This document shows, piece after piece, positions 12,379-23,487 of a DNA stretch of 64,000 nt. How positions within the stretch are numbered: position 1 is the stretch's first letter; each line of letters opens with the position of its first letter. The stretch lies in the NCBI GenBank assembly GCA_003260075.1, contig QLIY01000625.1:1-64000 (forward strand). Direction: 5' to 3'. The notes beneath the pieces were generated by a model that worked only from the letters and a program-made list of their open reading frames with translations, was not told the DNA's origin and searched no databases. The position numbers and the translations under genes were made by a program. This DNA comes from Phallusia mammillata (lineage: Eukaryota > Chordata > Ascidiacea > Phlebobranchia > Ascidiidae).

Positions 12379-13084
12379 CTGAAATAGAAGTTCATTAGTT
12401 AACTGGATGCAATAAACATAAGTTAATCCTTAAAACGTTTAACTGTAGGATTCGCCTGAAAAAATCTACTAAAAAGCGAAGGAAAATATTTGGACTTNTT
12501 GTGGTTATTGTTGATCAGTATCGAATTTCACGCTATAGACATAAATACAGAAGCAGTACAGAGATATTTACTTTGTTGTAGCATGACATTAACTGAGTTA
12601 TTGGTGAACTGACTATTGTACTTACCACAAACGCCTTTGAGACAATCGGTGCATGAGTCGTTCACTGGCAAGTAACACCTGTTCTTGGCGAAACACCATC
12701 TTGGGCAGGCTGAAATAGAAGTTCATGAGTTAACTGGATGCAATAAAGCTAATTATTCCTAAGAAAGGTTAACTGTAGAATTCAACCAAAACAATATGCT
12801 ACAAAGTAAAGGAAAATATTTGGGCTTTTACCAAGATGCCCTAAACAGCAAGACACGTATGTATTGGGTAGCAATAATATCAACCCCAGAAATGTATCTT
12901 ACCGTTTGTCTGCTGGTACTCTAGGACAAGAGCAAAAAGGAACAATCCAAACAAAACTTTAAACATTTTTTCCGAAGTCAGTTTAACCTAAAAATAATTA
13001 CTATTTTAGAAACACCGAAAATAAACAGCAGGTCACCATAAACGTAAAATAAAGGTCCGACAGATTTCGTTTAAACATCGTACA

Positions 13085-13092
13085 CTTTTATA
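13085..13092 (-). promoter_or_regulatory. TATA box of gene B
   Basis: TATAAAAG on the minus strand, about 120 bp upstream of the gene B ATG. The same motif stands upstream of genes C and D, and a degraded form upstream of gene A. Confidence 0.55.
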
Positions 13093-13620
13093 GCCGCGCA
13101 CAGTAGGTTGTATTTATTAGTTTTTCTCTAGCAGTTTTAACTTCAAATAAACCTCTTTTCAAAACTTTGCTTATGGTTCTGAGTTACTTGCTTTACCAAA
13201 TCAAAGCAAGGTAACGTTTTTAATGGTCATTACCACTCAAAGTGGCAAATAAACATAGCATTTTTAAACCGCCCCAGCACACCAAACCACTTGCCCATGC
13301 TGCCAGATAATAACATGTTAATGCTATTGAATATATCAGTTAATTTTTTTTCAATTTGTGTAACAGTCCTGCCTTTTTCGTGTAAATGAGCGGTGCCCGC
13401 CAGAGAGGTTTTCATGCGTTCGGCTGCGGAAGATGACTTAGCTTTAGTATTTTATATTCGATTGTCTTCTAAGGCCCGTTCCAAAAACGCAGATTAATCA
13501 ACGTATCACGCAGGGCTGGCGTGATCGGTAAACATGCTCCTAGTAGGTCAAAAAAATATGCCCGCTAGACGGCGTTTCACCCCACACCTCCGCTATATGG
13601 ATGTGAACATTTACAACGTG

Positions 13621-13738
13621 CTTGGCCGAATGGCCCGGTGCGCCTGACCCATATACAGACATAAAAAACCCTGATCGGGATTCGTCCCCGGGAGGTTCCT
13701 GGGTTCGAACCCCGTGAAGAAAAAAAAAACAAAAAAAC
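13621..13738 (+). mobile_element. tRNA-derived SINE, copy 2, with target-site duplication
   Basis: A box (ttggccgaatgg), B box (gggttcgaacccc) and an A-rich tail. It is flanked by a perfect 14-bp direct repeat, acatttacaacgtg, at 13607-13620 and immediately after the tail (13737-13750, overlapping the tail end), the mark of LINE-mediated insertion. The corresponding site upstream of gene A is empty. Confidence 0.88.
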
Positions 13739-14112
13739 ATTTACAACGTGCTGCATCCAAGTTGCCAATTCGAAGAATGCGTCTTCACAAAGTTAAACTG
13801 TTCCAGGTCTTTAATACTTCTTAATCACAACCCAAACCCATATTTATCCGGTTGAATTGGCAGGCGATATCACTGCAACGACAGCACGGTTTGGTTTGCA
13901 GTGTTGCAACAAATTAGCTAATGTATCACATGATTGACAAAATAAATTTCTTTGAATATTTTAAATTCAGTATATAGTTAATTTTATGCTAAGGGAGAGT
14001 GTCTGTGAATTTGTTAATGTTTGGAACAACTGAAATGTATTGTTGGGCGAATACTGCAGCAATAAAATGCAAAGCCTGCAAATACCAATTGACTCTTGCA
14101 GTCTTGTGGCAT

Positions 14113-14400
14113 GCTTATTGTCATGTGATTGGAAGGGGCGAATCACAAAGGACACATTGCACAGCTAGCTACTCATAGTTTGTTTTCAACATCTAAACAC
14201 CATGCAAGCTTGCAGATTTACCTTTTTTCCTTTGCCAGGATAGAGCGGAAGATGACTTATTCTCACATGTTTGTGGTGCTTTGTTCTGTTGCTGTTACCG
14301 AGCCTGTTTCTTGGAAAATGTATTAATCACATTTCTGATAAGCAATCCACATTTTCTTTCCATCCTTAGTGTGTTGTGCAGAGCTGTGTATTGTTCTATT
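14113..14400 (+). repeat. Upstream block U, copy 3 (gene B side)
   Basis: Inverted relative to the gene A copies, so upstream of gene B it has the same relative orientation, about 1.15 kb before the ATG. It keeps the open frame ending KMTYSHMF...VSWKMY-stop. Confidence 0.6.
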
Positions 14401-16910
14401 GCATTATATCAACCAGCAATGCTGCAACTGCAATCAACAAGAACATATGCATATATCCTAAACTTTTTTTGATAACAGTCCCATATAAGCCACTTTCTTT
14501 TATAACCTTAGTTGTTTCTTAAACAATGTATTTCATGAAATAACTACCACAAATTGTGGTGCTATGATTTAAAGCTTGGTTATAATAATGTGCTGAAATA
14601 TTCATGCTATTGGACTTGCAAACTATACAAGTCGCATTCAATTCAGCTATTGTTTGCAAAATTTACTCATTTTAGAGGTTACTGCGCTAAATGGTGGGGC
14701 TACATGATAAAACATAACAATTAACAGGTCAAAATGGCTTATTCTACAAAACTGTCCGAATTTTATAAAATGCAATGTTAAAAAAGTTTACCCTTTTTAG
14801 TGGGCAAATGGAGCAACTGATTTGACTGCATGAGAAAACTTGACAATTGAGATCTAAAAATGTGCACAAACTGGGGTTATAGGGTGAAACAACAATTGAC
14901 ACCTAACTATGGCAAAATGAACAACATGTCAAAATTTATTCAATTCAAACATTGGTTGAAAATTCACCCATTCTAGGGGGCTAGTGGGGTAAATAAAATC
15001 TACATGACCATATCTGTAAAAGTTTCATCCAAATCTTTTAAACAATTAATGCCAAAAGTGCATTGACAAACTTCCACATATGTGTTCCCTTCAGGAGACC
15101 GATAATTAAACATATGTCTCTTAATAACATTAAATGCTTGAAATTGGCAAACGAGTTCTATTTATACCCAGTGGTTGCAAGCTGTAAAAAGATGTCAAAG
15201 CCCTACAGTGTGGTTTTAAATGCAAATGCTAAGGGCTCTTCCTATTTTACACATACAATGACAAATGAGTAAAACACATGAATCTAAAACTTTGTATCTA
15301 TACTGGGTCATGCAGCAGTAGTATGTCTGTTGCATTATCATTAAATATTTTGTGTGAAGCAAAGGTTAAACAAACAAACACAATATTAGCCTGGATGGTG
15401 ATGACCACATGTTTAAAATATGTTTAAAATTATGGACAAAATATTATGCTTTCTAAATGAATTGTGTATTGCATACACTTACTTTGGTTTATGTCAACAT
15501 TACCTTCAAGTTTTTAGACAAAAGCTTAGATCGTCAGTGTTTTGACTGATGTTGAACAAAAGGAAAGAGAAAAACATCTTAACCCTTCTAAAATGTTTTT
15601 GATAGTTTTAAAAGCCTGTTTTTGAAGCAAAATAAGAATTTGCCATAAAGTAAGATTAAGAAAGCCTATTTAAATCTTCAAATCAAAGTTAATTAACACA
15701 TGACAGTAATGATAATTTCCATTTCCTGCACAAACAACCTACTCCACATTTCAATTTTAATAAAAATATGTAATCTGCAGTCATACAAACTTTTGTTGAT
15801 TGAATAAGATGACAAAAAACTATGTTTAGCTGTAACATTAAATATATATAAAAAAAAATATGAAGTTAGCATGTCATTCAAATACAGTTTTTATATTATG
15901 TGATATGTTGTTGTATTAACAACTGACTAAACTGCACAAAAAATCTAAAAAAAAGGTTTGTGTGCTGAACAGCTTACAGAGCATAGAATATTGTGTCGAA
16001 ATTTTATTTTTGTATCCATTTTCGTTTCAGAGATACTGCAATTGTTGCCTGGTTTTATGCTGGGCTCTGTTCGGCAGTTAATAATTTTGCAACATATTTT
16101 CACTCAGCAAGTACCACTTAAAACGTTTCAAACTTGGACTTTAACATCCTTCTCCAAATGTTTACTGAAAAAGTTTTTCTTTTTCAAACTTTTCATGTCT
16201 TTACATATAGAGACTTTATCAAGTGCACATGTTAACTTATCTTGCATGTTAAGAATCATAAAATTTTGGTGAATTGATTTTCATAGGTTTTTAAAGCACA
16301 GATACAAAACACAAAGAATATAACCATAGTAAAAATATGATTTTGTAGTTTGTATATTTGGTTGCACACTAAGACACTTTTACATGGACCACTAGAGTTT
16401 TTTTTGGCTAATGTTGCCTATAGAAGTACATTGTTTCAAAAACCACTGGTTACTTTATTTAAAATAAATATACAGTTTGTCAGCACACCCTGGTGCAATA
16501 CTTCAAGTATAACTTCAGAATTTATTCAATTTTGATGCAATGTTAATTATGTAGAATCTGTGTTAACTCCATTTTTGAAGAAAACACTTAAAAAACAACT
16601 GCAATAGGCAGAACCACTTACTCCAGGGAATCAGTTTTTTGTTTCTTGTTTATTATGATGAGACACTGGGTGAGACAACAGCAATGGACACAATAATTAC
16701 ACCGGCATTTTTTAGTTACAAGTTTACGACATTGTTTGTGCAAAAGTTTAAATGCGACTGGTAAATCATAGATAACTGATGGTTAAATTCTATACTTCAG
16801 AGCCCGTTTGGTGATAAGTATTTTACACTAACAAATACTAAATTGATGCAAAATGAATTTGGATGTAAAGTAAGGATAGTTTGTGGTCAACAGAATGGAA
16901 CTTTTTATGT
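14401..16910. other. Intergenic, 2.5 kb, no gene
   Basis: AT-rich spacer between the B upstream region and the 3' end of gene C. 15105-15260 is a diverged copy of the block at 7570-7945. 14640-15060 has loosely repeated phrases (such as aaaatttactcatttta and caattgac) that may be old degenerate repeats. No exon, tRNA or intact mobile element was seen. Confidence 0.5.
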
Positions 16911-18885
16911 TCACCATGGATAATAATAGCCATCAAAGCAGCCACAGCGATTATTTGTATATTTTTCTGAAAAAGACAAGATACTATTACTACAGGTTTA
17001 CTACAGGGGCTACCAGTTTTACAGTTAGCAGAATTATTTAGGGATACAACTTAAATTTTCATAATTCTTTTTGTGATTATCTGTCATTCTAGAAATGGAA
17101 ATTGATTCATGTTACTCACCGGCTTCACATTGAACATAACATTCATTGCATGTTATACATTCAGGACATTTGTTTTCTATACAGCTATCATAATCACCTC
17201 CCAAAGCTGCAGAGCAATAAAAAACACAACATTATTTTGTTTTTCCCCAAAAATCGTAAAACATGAGTGAGTTTGGCAAGACTTTAATTAGACATGTGGT
17301 ATGATAAATGCTATTGAAGATAGTTAAGATAACCTTTAAATTTACTGATGTTCATATTAAAAGCAAGTTTTTATTCTGGTACATTGATTGGTTTTTGTGA
17401 TGCAAAAGTGATTGGACAATTACACCAGTAATATATTACTAACCTCTACACATGGCTGCACATTTATCACATCGCAAGCCCTTTGGATAACATGCTTGTT
17501 TATGGGTACAATTTTTTGCACACTCAATCTTCTCTGCAATGTAAAATGTTTACTATAGTAAAACCTGTGTTAACTGTTATTAAAACCAAAGTTATACAAT
17601 AATGAGTTTAAGATCTTAACTCAGCTGTCATCTATTTTCAAGATGGTTTCTTTAAGTAATTAATGATGTCATAAGTATCAACAACAAAAAACAAGTTTGC
17701 TTGACATATACCTTCGCAAGTCAGTAGACAATCACCACAAGCCGCTAACCTTTCCAACCAATCAAGAGGGCATCCTGAGCAAATATCAGCCCAATTTATA
17801 ATAAGACATGCCAAGTATTCCTCCTCCGTTTGATTATAGTCAGCAAGAACTGAAAAAAGTTAAAGTTTTGTAACAATGCCCAAAAGATGTTTGGCAGTTC
17901 ATAAATGAGGAAGTGCAGATGCATTTTCTAAGTTTGAAATAATGACATGAAAAACACTAAACGCTTTATGCATGCTTTACATTGCAAACAAGTAAACATA
18001 ACAAACACATTTATACTTACGTTCACATTTCAGCGCAATATATCCAAGGCAATCTATAGAAATATTTTCATAAAATTCTTCAAGAGTAGGGCAATATGTA
18101 TCATTATAGCATATGTCGCAACCATGCACAATTCCATGTTCATCATCACCACGATCACCATTCTTCTTTTTCTTGAATGCCATTTTGATGGGATTGGTTG
18201 GCTTGGGAGAAGAAGCATCTTCTGACATGTTTTTGTGTGGAACATGGCCATTACAATAATTTTCGGGATTGTCTTTGGCCTCAGCTAAAATAAAAAAATT
18301 TTGGTAAGATCTGTTTAAATGTGTCCTATTTTTTCTGACGAATTATGATAAAAAGAATTTCGCAACTATTCAAGTTCAAGGGGCATACTTAGTGCATTTA
18401 TTTGTGCACTTTAGAAATTGGGTTGTTATAAATGTTTAACAAAAAATAATAAAAAACCCACAAATGCACATGTCAAGGCAGTCATCACAGGCATCCCTCT
18501 TTCGTTTCAGTTGTTTGTTCGTCATTTTTGCACATCGATTTTTGCATTTGTTCTTATCTTTCATCGCTCTGAATATGCACTTATTTCCAAAGTTTGTCTC
18601 GAATGAATGCTCAAACTCTTCTCCTGTTATAAACAAAAATAAGTTTAAAGTGAGAAGCAAACTGTCGACATTTAGTAACATACCACAAAAGTTTTTGAGA
18701 CACATTGAGCAATCATCGTCAACTGGTGGGTAACATCGCTTCTTGTGAAAACACCATTTTGAGCAAGCTGTAACAAAAAATGAAGCTGAATAATGTAAAT
18801 TACAAAAACAAAACATTTACTAACAATTTGCAATTTCACTTTGTAGAATAATGACCAACATAAAAAACACAAATGCAAACTTCAT
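16911..18885 (-). CDS. Cysteine-rich secreted protein, paralog C (8 exons, 313 aa)
   Basis: Exons: 18885-18825, 18767-18684, 18623-18462, 18284-18021, 17849-17712, 17533-17444, 17206-17120, 16966-16911. All introns are phase 1 and the frame closes at TGA. Exon 1 encodes a signal peptide (MKFAFVFFMLVIIL...). Exons 2-7 each hold exactly six Cys, and exon 8 a C-x-C tail (RCGCFDGYYYPW), 38 Cys in all. This is the most regular member and shows the ancestral plan. Exon 4 carries a lysine-rich stretch followed by an RGD tripeptide, a possible integrin-binding motif (inference). Introns are much shorter than in A, B and D. Two donors are weak (GTTAGT after exon 1, GTGGGT after exon 3), so those borders are less certain. 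TATAAAAG lies at 19046-19053. Function unknown. Confidence 0.83.
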
Positions 18886-19045
18886 TGTGTGATTGTTTGA
18901 TTTCACCTGAAAAAATGAAATAGTTTAACAAACCCTTTATGCTGTTTAAAGTAATTTAACACTTTGGCAAGCAAAATTTTTTCAGTTACATTGTCACAGC
19001 AATGACACCACCTAAACAATGGTAAACCCAGTAAACTGTTTCCTC

Positions 19046-19053
19046 CTTTTATA
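19046..19053 (-). promoter_or_regulatory. TATA box of gene C
   Basis: TATAAAAG on the minus strand, about 160 bp upstream of the gene C ATG, similar in position to those of genes B and D. Confidence 0.5.
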
Positions 19054-19732
19054 TCATCTTTCTTTTTTTTGCAACCTTGTGGAGGAGGTTGTGAAAAACA
19101 GCTCCACGCTCCAAAAGAGGATGCTGACTTATCTATTGTTCTTTGTGTAATTGTTTCAATAATGTTGCAGGTTCTTGTTACATTACCACATCATTGTTAC
19201 TGGAAATTGTATGGTTGCACAAACATCCTTCTCTCAGAGGTTAAGCTGAGCAAGAGGCCCTACATTATGCAAACAAACACCCATGACATTAAACCCAGCC
19301 ACATTTTTATTTCTTAAACTCTCTTCTCTATCTAAATTTCCCAACCCCGTATGATTCATTATGTGGGTTTGAAAGTGTGACTGATGCCTCCTTCCTGGAG
19401 TTAAAATAAGACAAATTTGGCATAAAAGACAAATTGGCTCAGGCAGGGTCAACAGCTTTATAAAAAGCCAGATAAAAAGACCTGAACAGGTTTTAAAAGG
19501 TGGGTCAAACAGAGGTTTTTAAGAGGTGGGCCAAACAAATAACCTTATATTTTGTAAAAATAATGCCAGGGAACATACGATAAACATAAACAAGCATACA
19601 ATTTTTGTAATGAGCATCAAGGCATATCGGCCAGTTAATGATAGTTGTATTTTGTGTCGTAAACTTTTGCAATTTATTGTTGAAGTATCAACATAAAAAG
19701 GTCTATGACCTCAAATTAATCCACAGTGTCAC

Positions 19733-20010
19733 ATGATAAAAAAGGAACCAATCACAGAAAGACACATTGCACAGGCAGCCAACCATTATGCAATCCTGCA
19801 CCTTTGTTACCTCAGTACATGGCGTGAGGTTAGAGCTTTACCTTTTTTCTCTTGCCAGGATGAAGCGGAAGATGAATTATTCTCACATGTTTGTGTGGTT
19901 TGTTCTGTTGCTGTTACCAGGCCTGTTTCTTCGAAAATGTATTAATCACATTTCTGATAAGCAATCAACATCCTCTTTTCACCCTTTGTGTGTTGTGCAG
20001 AACCCTGCAT
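19733..20010 (+). repeat. Upstream block U, copy 4 (gene C side)
   Basis: The same block as at 420, 1490 and 14113, in the same relative orientation, about 0.85 kb upstream of gene C. The short frame is shifted here, but the SHMF-region nucleotides and the gtattaatcacatttctgataagcaat tail region are conserved. Confidence 0.55.
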
Positions 20011-20447
20011 TGTTTCTTTTGCATTTAATCAACCAGCAATGTTGCAATCAACAAGAACAGATGCATTGAAGTAAACACCTAATTCATTTGGGGTGTCACT
20101 GTAGAATCTACAGTGTAGATCAAAACAAGCCTGTTCCGAAGCTTTGCTTTTTGGCAAATCAAGTACACATGTTTAATTGTTGGTAAAAATAAACACTAAT
20201 TTTCTGGTTGAAGCACTTTTATCCAGTAGCAACCCATGTGTCATTTGCTTGCAAATTTATGGTGCATGCAGAATAAAAACAGTTTCTAAAAAGATGTGAA
20301 GTCTGGGAAAATTGCAATTAAATATATTTAATATTTGATGCTACAAATTCATGTTTTGGGAATAACAATACAAAACAGAACAAAAAACAGCTTACAAAGA
20401 ATACAATCAAATCAGTTTAAAGTGACAGTTTTTTTGTTCTTTTAAGG

Positions 20448-21196
20448 CAGTGGTTCTCAAACGCGTACCACCTGACAACTTTTCTATCGTTGCATACCAC
20501 CTAAACCAGAGGTTCGAAACCTTTTTTTGTGGGCCCTTTTAAAAAATGTCTGCGGACCCCCAACCTAAAAAAAATCTGTTTATGTTTCTTGCATTATGCG
20601 TTATTATGCCTTTAATAAATCATTTTAATTCACTTTTACAGTCCTTTAATTTCAATGAAGGTTCAACAAAACAAATCGATAAATTTTCTGGTGCATGTAA
20701 CTTGACACAACGCTTGCCCCAAAAACTTTATTGTTTATGTGTGTTATGATGTAACTATAGGGAAAACAATCATAAAACGTAATTGTTCTTGGCCCGATTA
20801 AGGTGTGATAACCAGTTTGCACTTGTATTAGGATTGTAAAAACGGTTGAGAAACTAAAAATGTTTTGCTGTTGGTCAATGATACTACACGTATTTGCCTT
20901 CATGGACCCCCTGAAACCATCGCACTGACTTCAGGTTGGGAACCAGTTACCCAAACCCTGTTTGGATGGATAGACCAAGAAACAGGCCTGTTTTCTCAAC
21001 TTGGCCAGCCTATTTAGCAATTTTAAAAGAATGTCCAAAACACGAATTTAGCCCAAACCAGGGCTAATCAGTTAGGTCATTTGAGTTCCAATTTTAGATC
21101 GGACTCAAATTAGGTAACACAGAAAGTACTCGCGTACCACCTGAAAAGTTCTGGCGTACCACTAGTGGTACGCGTACCACAGTTTGAGAACCACTG
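20448..21196. mobile_element. hAT-like MITE with nested second MITE
   Basis: Terminal inverted repeats cagtggttctcaaac / gtttgagaaccactg, flanked by a perfect 8-bp duplication ttttaagg (20440-20447 and 21197-21204). A different element, 20507-20948, sits inside with ends cagaggttcgaaacc / ggttgggaaccagtt and 8-bp flanks acctaaac / acccaaac (7 of 8 match). There is no transposase, so both are non-autonomous. The short open frames inside are not genes. Confidence 0.85.
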
Positions 21197-21204
21197 TTTT
21201 AAGG

Positions 21205-22101
21205 TGTTCAAAGGCAGTGATTTTAAACTTATTGGACGTCCCAGTCACTGGTGTATATTTTTAAAAATGGGATATTGTTGTCACTTTATTGCCAGCCTCT
21301 TGAAGGGATGATAAGAACCAAGTGGTACTTCTTCTTGCATGAGTCATGTAACCATGATATATTCGCATCTGAATTAGCTGAAACTTTTGGGCTGGTACTG
21401 CTAAATAGAACACTTTTTTGCCTGTCTGCAGAGCATGGCTGTTCCCTACGAGATCTTGGGCGTGCAGGACCAATATGTCTCACAGGCACAACCAAACATC
21501 AACACTTGGTGGTATTTATTGCTAAACACACTGCACACAATCTTTATGCACAACAACTACATCCATTTTTTCATGGCATCCCAATCAAGTTAGGTTCATA
21601 ATCAAATCAAGTTTGACAGAAATGAAACTTTTATATCGCTTCTTTATGAATAAATTAAACAAAATGTGCAGATGAATAATCCGAACATAGCTGCTAAGAA
21701 ATTTCTGCATTTTTTGTTTTGGCCCGCTTTTTCTTTTTACGGGTAATTCCCTATATGGTGCATTATTTATTTGTTTGTGCCATAGAAATCCAGCTTGTTT
21801 GCCCGTGGTTCTGATACTATGTCGAAAAAGGTTCACCAGGCATTTTAAAAACGCTTCTTCAATTAACAAAACTTGATTTATGACTTAAAACAACAACATA
21901 ATTGAAACATTTACCCAAATCACTTAAGTTGCTCGTTTTAAAATACATTTGAACTTTTTTTTATAGCTGTTTTCGTTTGTTAGCGGCTCCATAAGCTTGC
22001 CTCTGACGTGAAGACGCGAGTAAAATTGGTTTTAATTAGTTGTATTATTCTGTGTACAAGAATGTTATGGTACATACGATGCAGTTCTAAGAAATTGCAA
22101 T
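21205..22101. other. Intergenic, no gene
   Basis: Spacer downstream of gene D. Short open frames at 21251-21601 and 21585-21869 show no domain, no signal peptide and no paralog. Nothing else was recognised. Confidence 0.4.
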
Positions 22102-23398
22102 TCAATACCACCAGTAACCCTTCTTTTCTGGTATGCAGGTGCATTCATTCTCAATAAAGTCATCTGCAAAAAATCGACTCATTTAAAGAGCAAGAAACGC
22201 AAATGTTTGTATGGTTTGACGAGCATTGACTTAACTAAATAACTAAAGTTATGCAACTTTACAAGGGAGTAAGCACTCACCAGCTTCACATGCAATGTAA
22301 CAACTATTACAGCGTGTACATTCTGCTTGGCAGTAGGTTGTGTTGCAGTCTGCTATGCCTGATGCTGTAATAGACAAAAACATTAGTGTACACTGGAGTG
22401 GGTTAATACAGTGGTTACATAAAGTAATAGCAACAATTCACTCCAACAAGCAAATGTTTTTGCGAAGGCAAAAAGGTTTAATATTTCTTTACAAAATTTA
22501 GGCTTGTACATTTTTTTACTAGTGTAAGGCATTTTGGAAATTTTCCAACGAAATGGAACCGTAGTAAGCCAGACCCATTAAAGGCATCATACTGAATCAG
22601 CCGGTCTACTAGGCATTCCCAGACATGATAATTAAGGCAAAACGACTAGAAAAATCAAGCCTGTGGTGGGATTCAAACTTGCATGGGTCATGTTCCCAGT
22701 AAAAATGTATTCATCTTTAGGTAATCAATGGTCGAACTGGCTATCCCGTGCAACGAAACTGACATGTGCAGCGTACAGACATGGAAGACAACGGTGCTTG
22801 TGATTCGACTTTCACTACTGAGCCTGTGTAGCTCAGTGGGTAGAGCGCGAGTCCCGGAAAGACTCATGTCGTGAAACAAAGTTGTAAACTGTTGTAATAC
22901 AGTTAAGAAGAACATAAATTCACAACTGGAATCAATATACTAACGTTTATTTTTTGTTATAAAGCTTCTCTAAACTGCTTTCATGGTAACTAGTTTCAGC
23001 GAGTAAATTTCTGTGTTGTTTACCCAAAAAAATGAACAAGTATAGAGGCACGTTGCTAAAGTTGGTTTCCTAACATGTTCAATGTAATCAGACGACGCAT
23101 TTACCTTCACACAGCGCCAAGCAGTAGCCACAAGGGATGGTCATCGGGTATTGGCCAGTTTTTGGGCATTCCAATGCGCATTCCACCTTGGCTGCACAAC
23201 AAAATAACATGGTGAAAAGTCTCACACAGGTTGAAACGTTTATTTCAAGGTTGAAATCAGTTTGGCTTTAGTTTAAAAAACAAATATATTTCGCTTATGC
23301 AATTAAGCATCTTCAGTTAGGTTGGAATCGTTACAACATAGGTAATATATTAGGAATAATTCTTAGTATTAGTAGAAAGCAGTGGTGGGATTCAGCCG

Positions 23399-23487
<89 letters not shown>

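Larger units (their letters stand above)
9144..12966 (-). pseudogene. Cysteine-rich secreted protein, paralog B, with in-frame stop
   Basis: Exons on the minus strand: 12966-12903, 12709-12626, 11843-11682, 11562-11307, 10982-10819, 10448-10362, 9884-9795, 9199-9144. Splice sites and phases match gene A, and the frame closes at a TGA after 321 codons. However, exon 3 has an in-frame TGA at 11772-11770, just after the CVFRAMRSK stretch, where gene A continues. Translation would stop after roughly 75 residues. A second version of exon 2 lies at 12378-12295, joined to the first by a single N at 12498 with flanking intron also repeated; this looks like an allelic contig overlap, though a real extra phase 1-1 exon would stay in frame. 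The TATA box is intact (13085-13092). B is either a young pseudogene or carries a null allele or sequence error. Reading the TGA as selenocysteine is unlikely. Confidence 0.75.
2460..13240. repeat. Large palindrome: arms 2460-7290 and 8755-13240
   Basis: Genes A (+) and B (-) are tail to tail. All eight exons, most intron sequence, the region just upstream of exon 1 and the 3' flank (including mirrored polyadenylation signals at 7060-7065 and 8993-8998) match in inverted order. The arms differ by indels: a SINE only in the B arm, length changes in exons 2, 4, 6, 7 and 8, and the long C run only in the A arm. The roughly 1.46-kb centre (7290-8755) is not mirrored. This is a segmental inverted duplication of one ancestral gene. 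Confidence 0.85.

Noticed and set aside
15958..16535. Two hydrophobic open frames between genes B and C
   Set aside because: AT-rich chance frames with no motif and no repeat conservation.
20546..20903. Open frames inside the nested MITE
   Set aside because: They lie fully within a non-autonomous element and have no transposase features.
21251..21601. 116-aa open frame downstream of gene D
   Set aside because: No domain or homologous copy; overlapping frames on the other strand are equally long.
22821..22875. A functional tRNA gene
   Set aside because: The T arm is degenerate and the base before the anticodon is not T; it fits a SINE relic.
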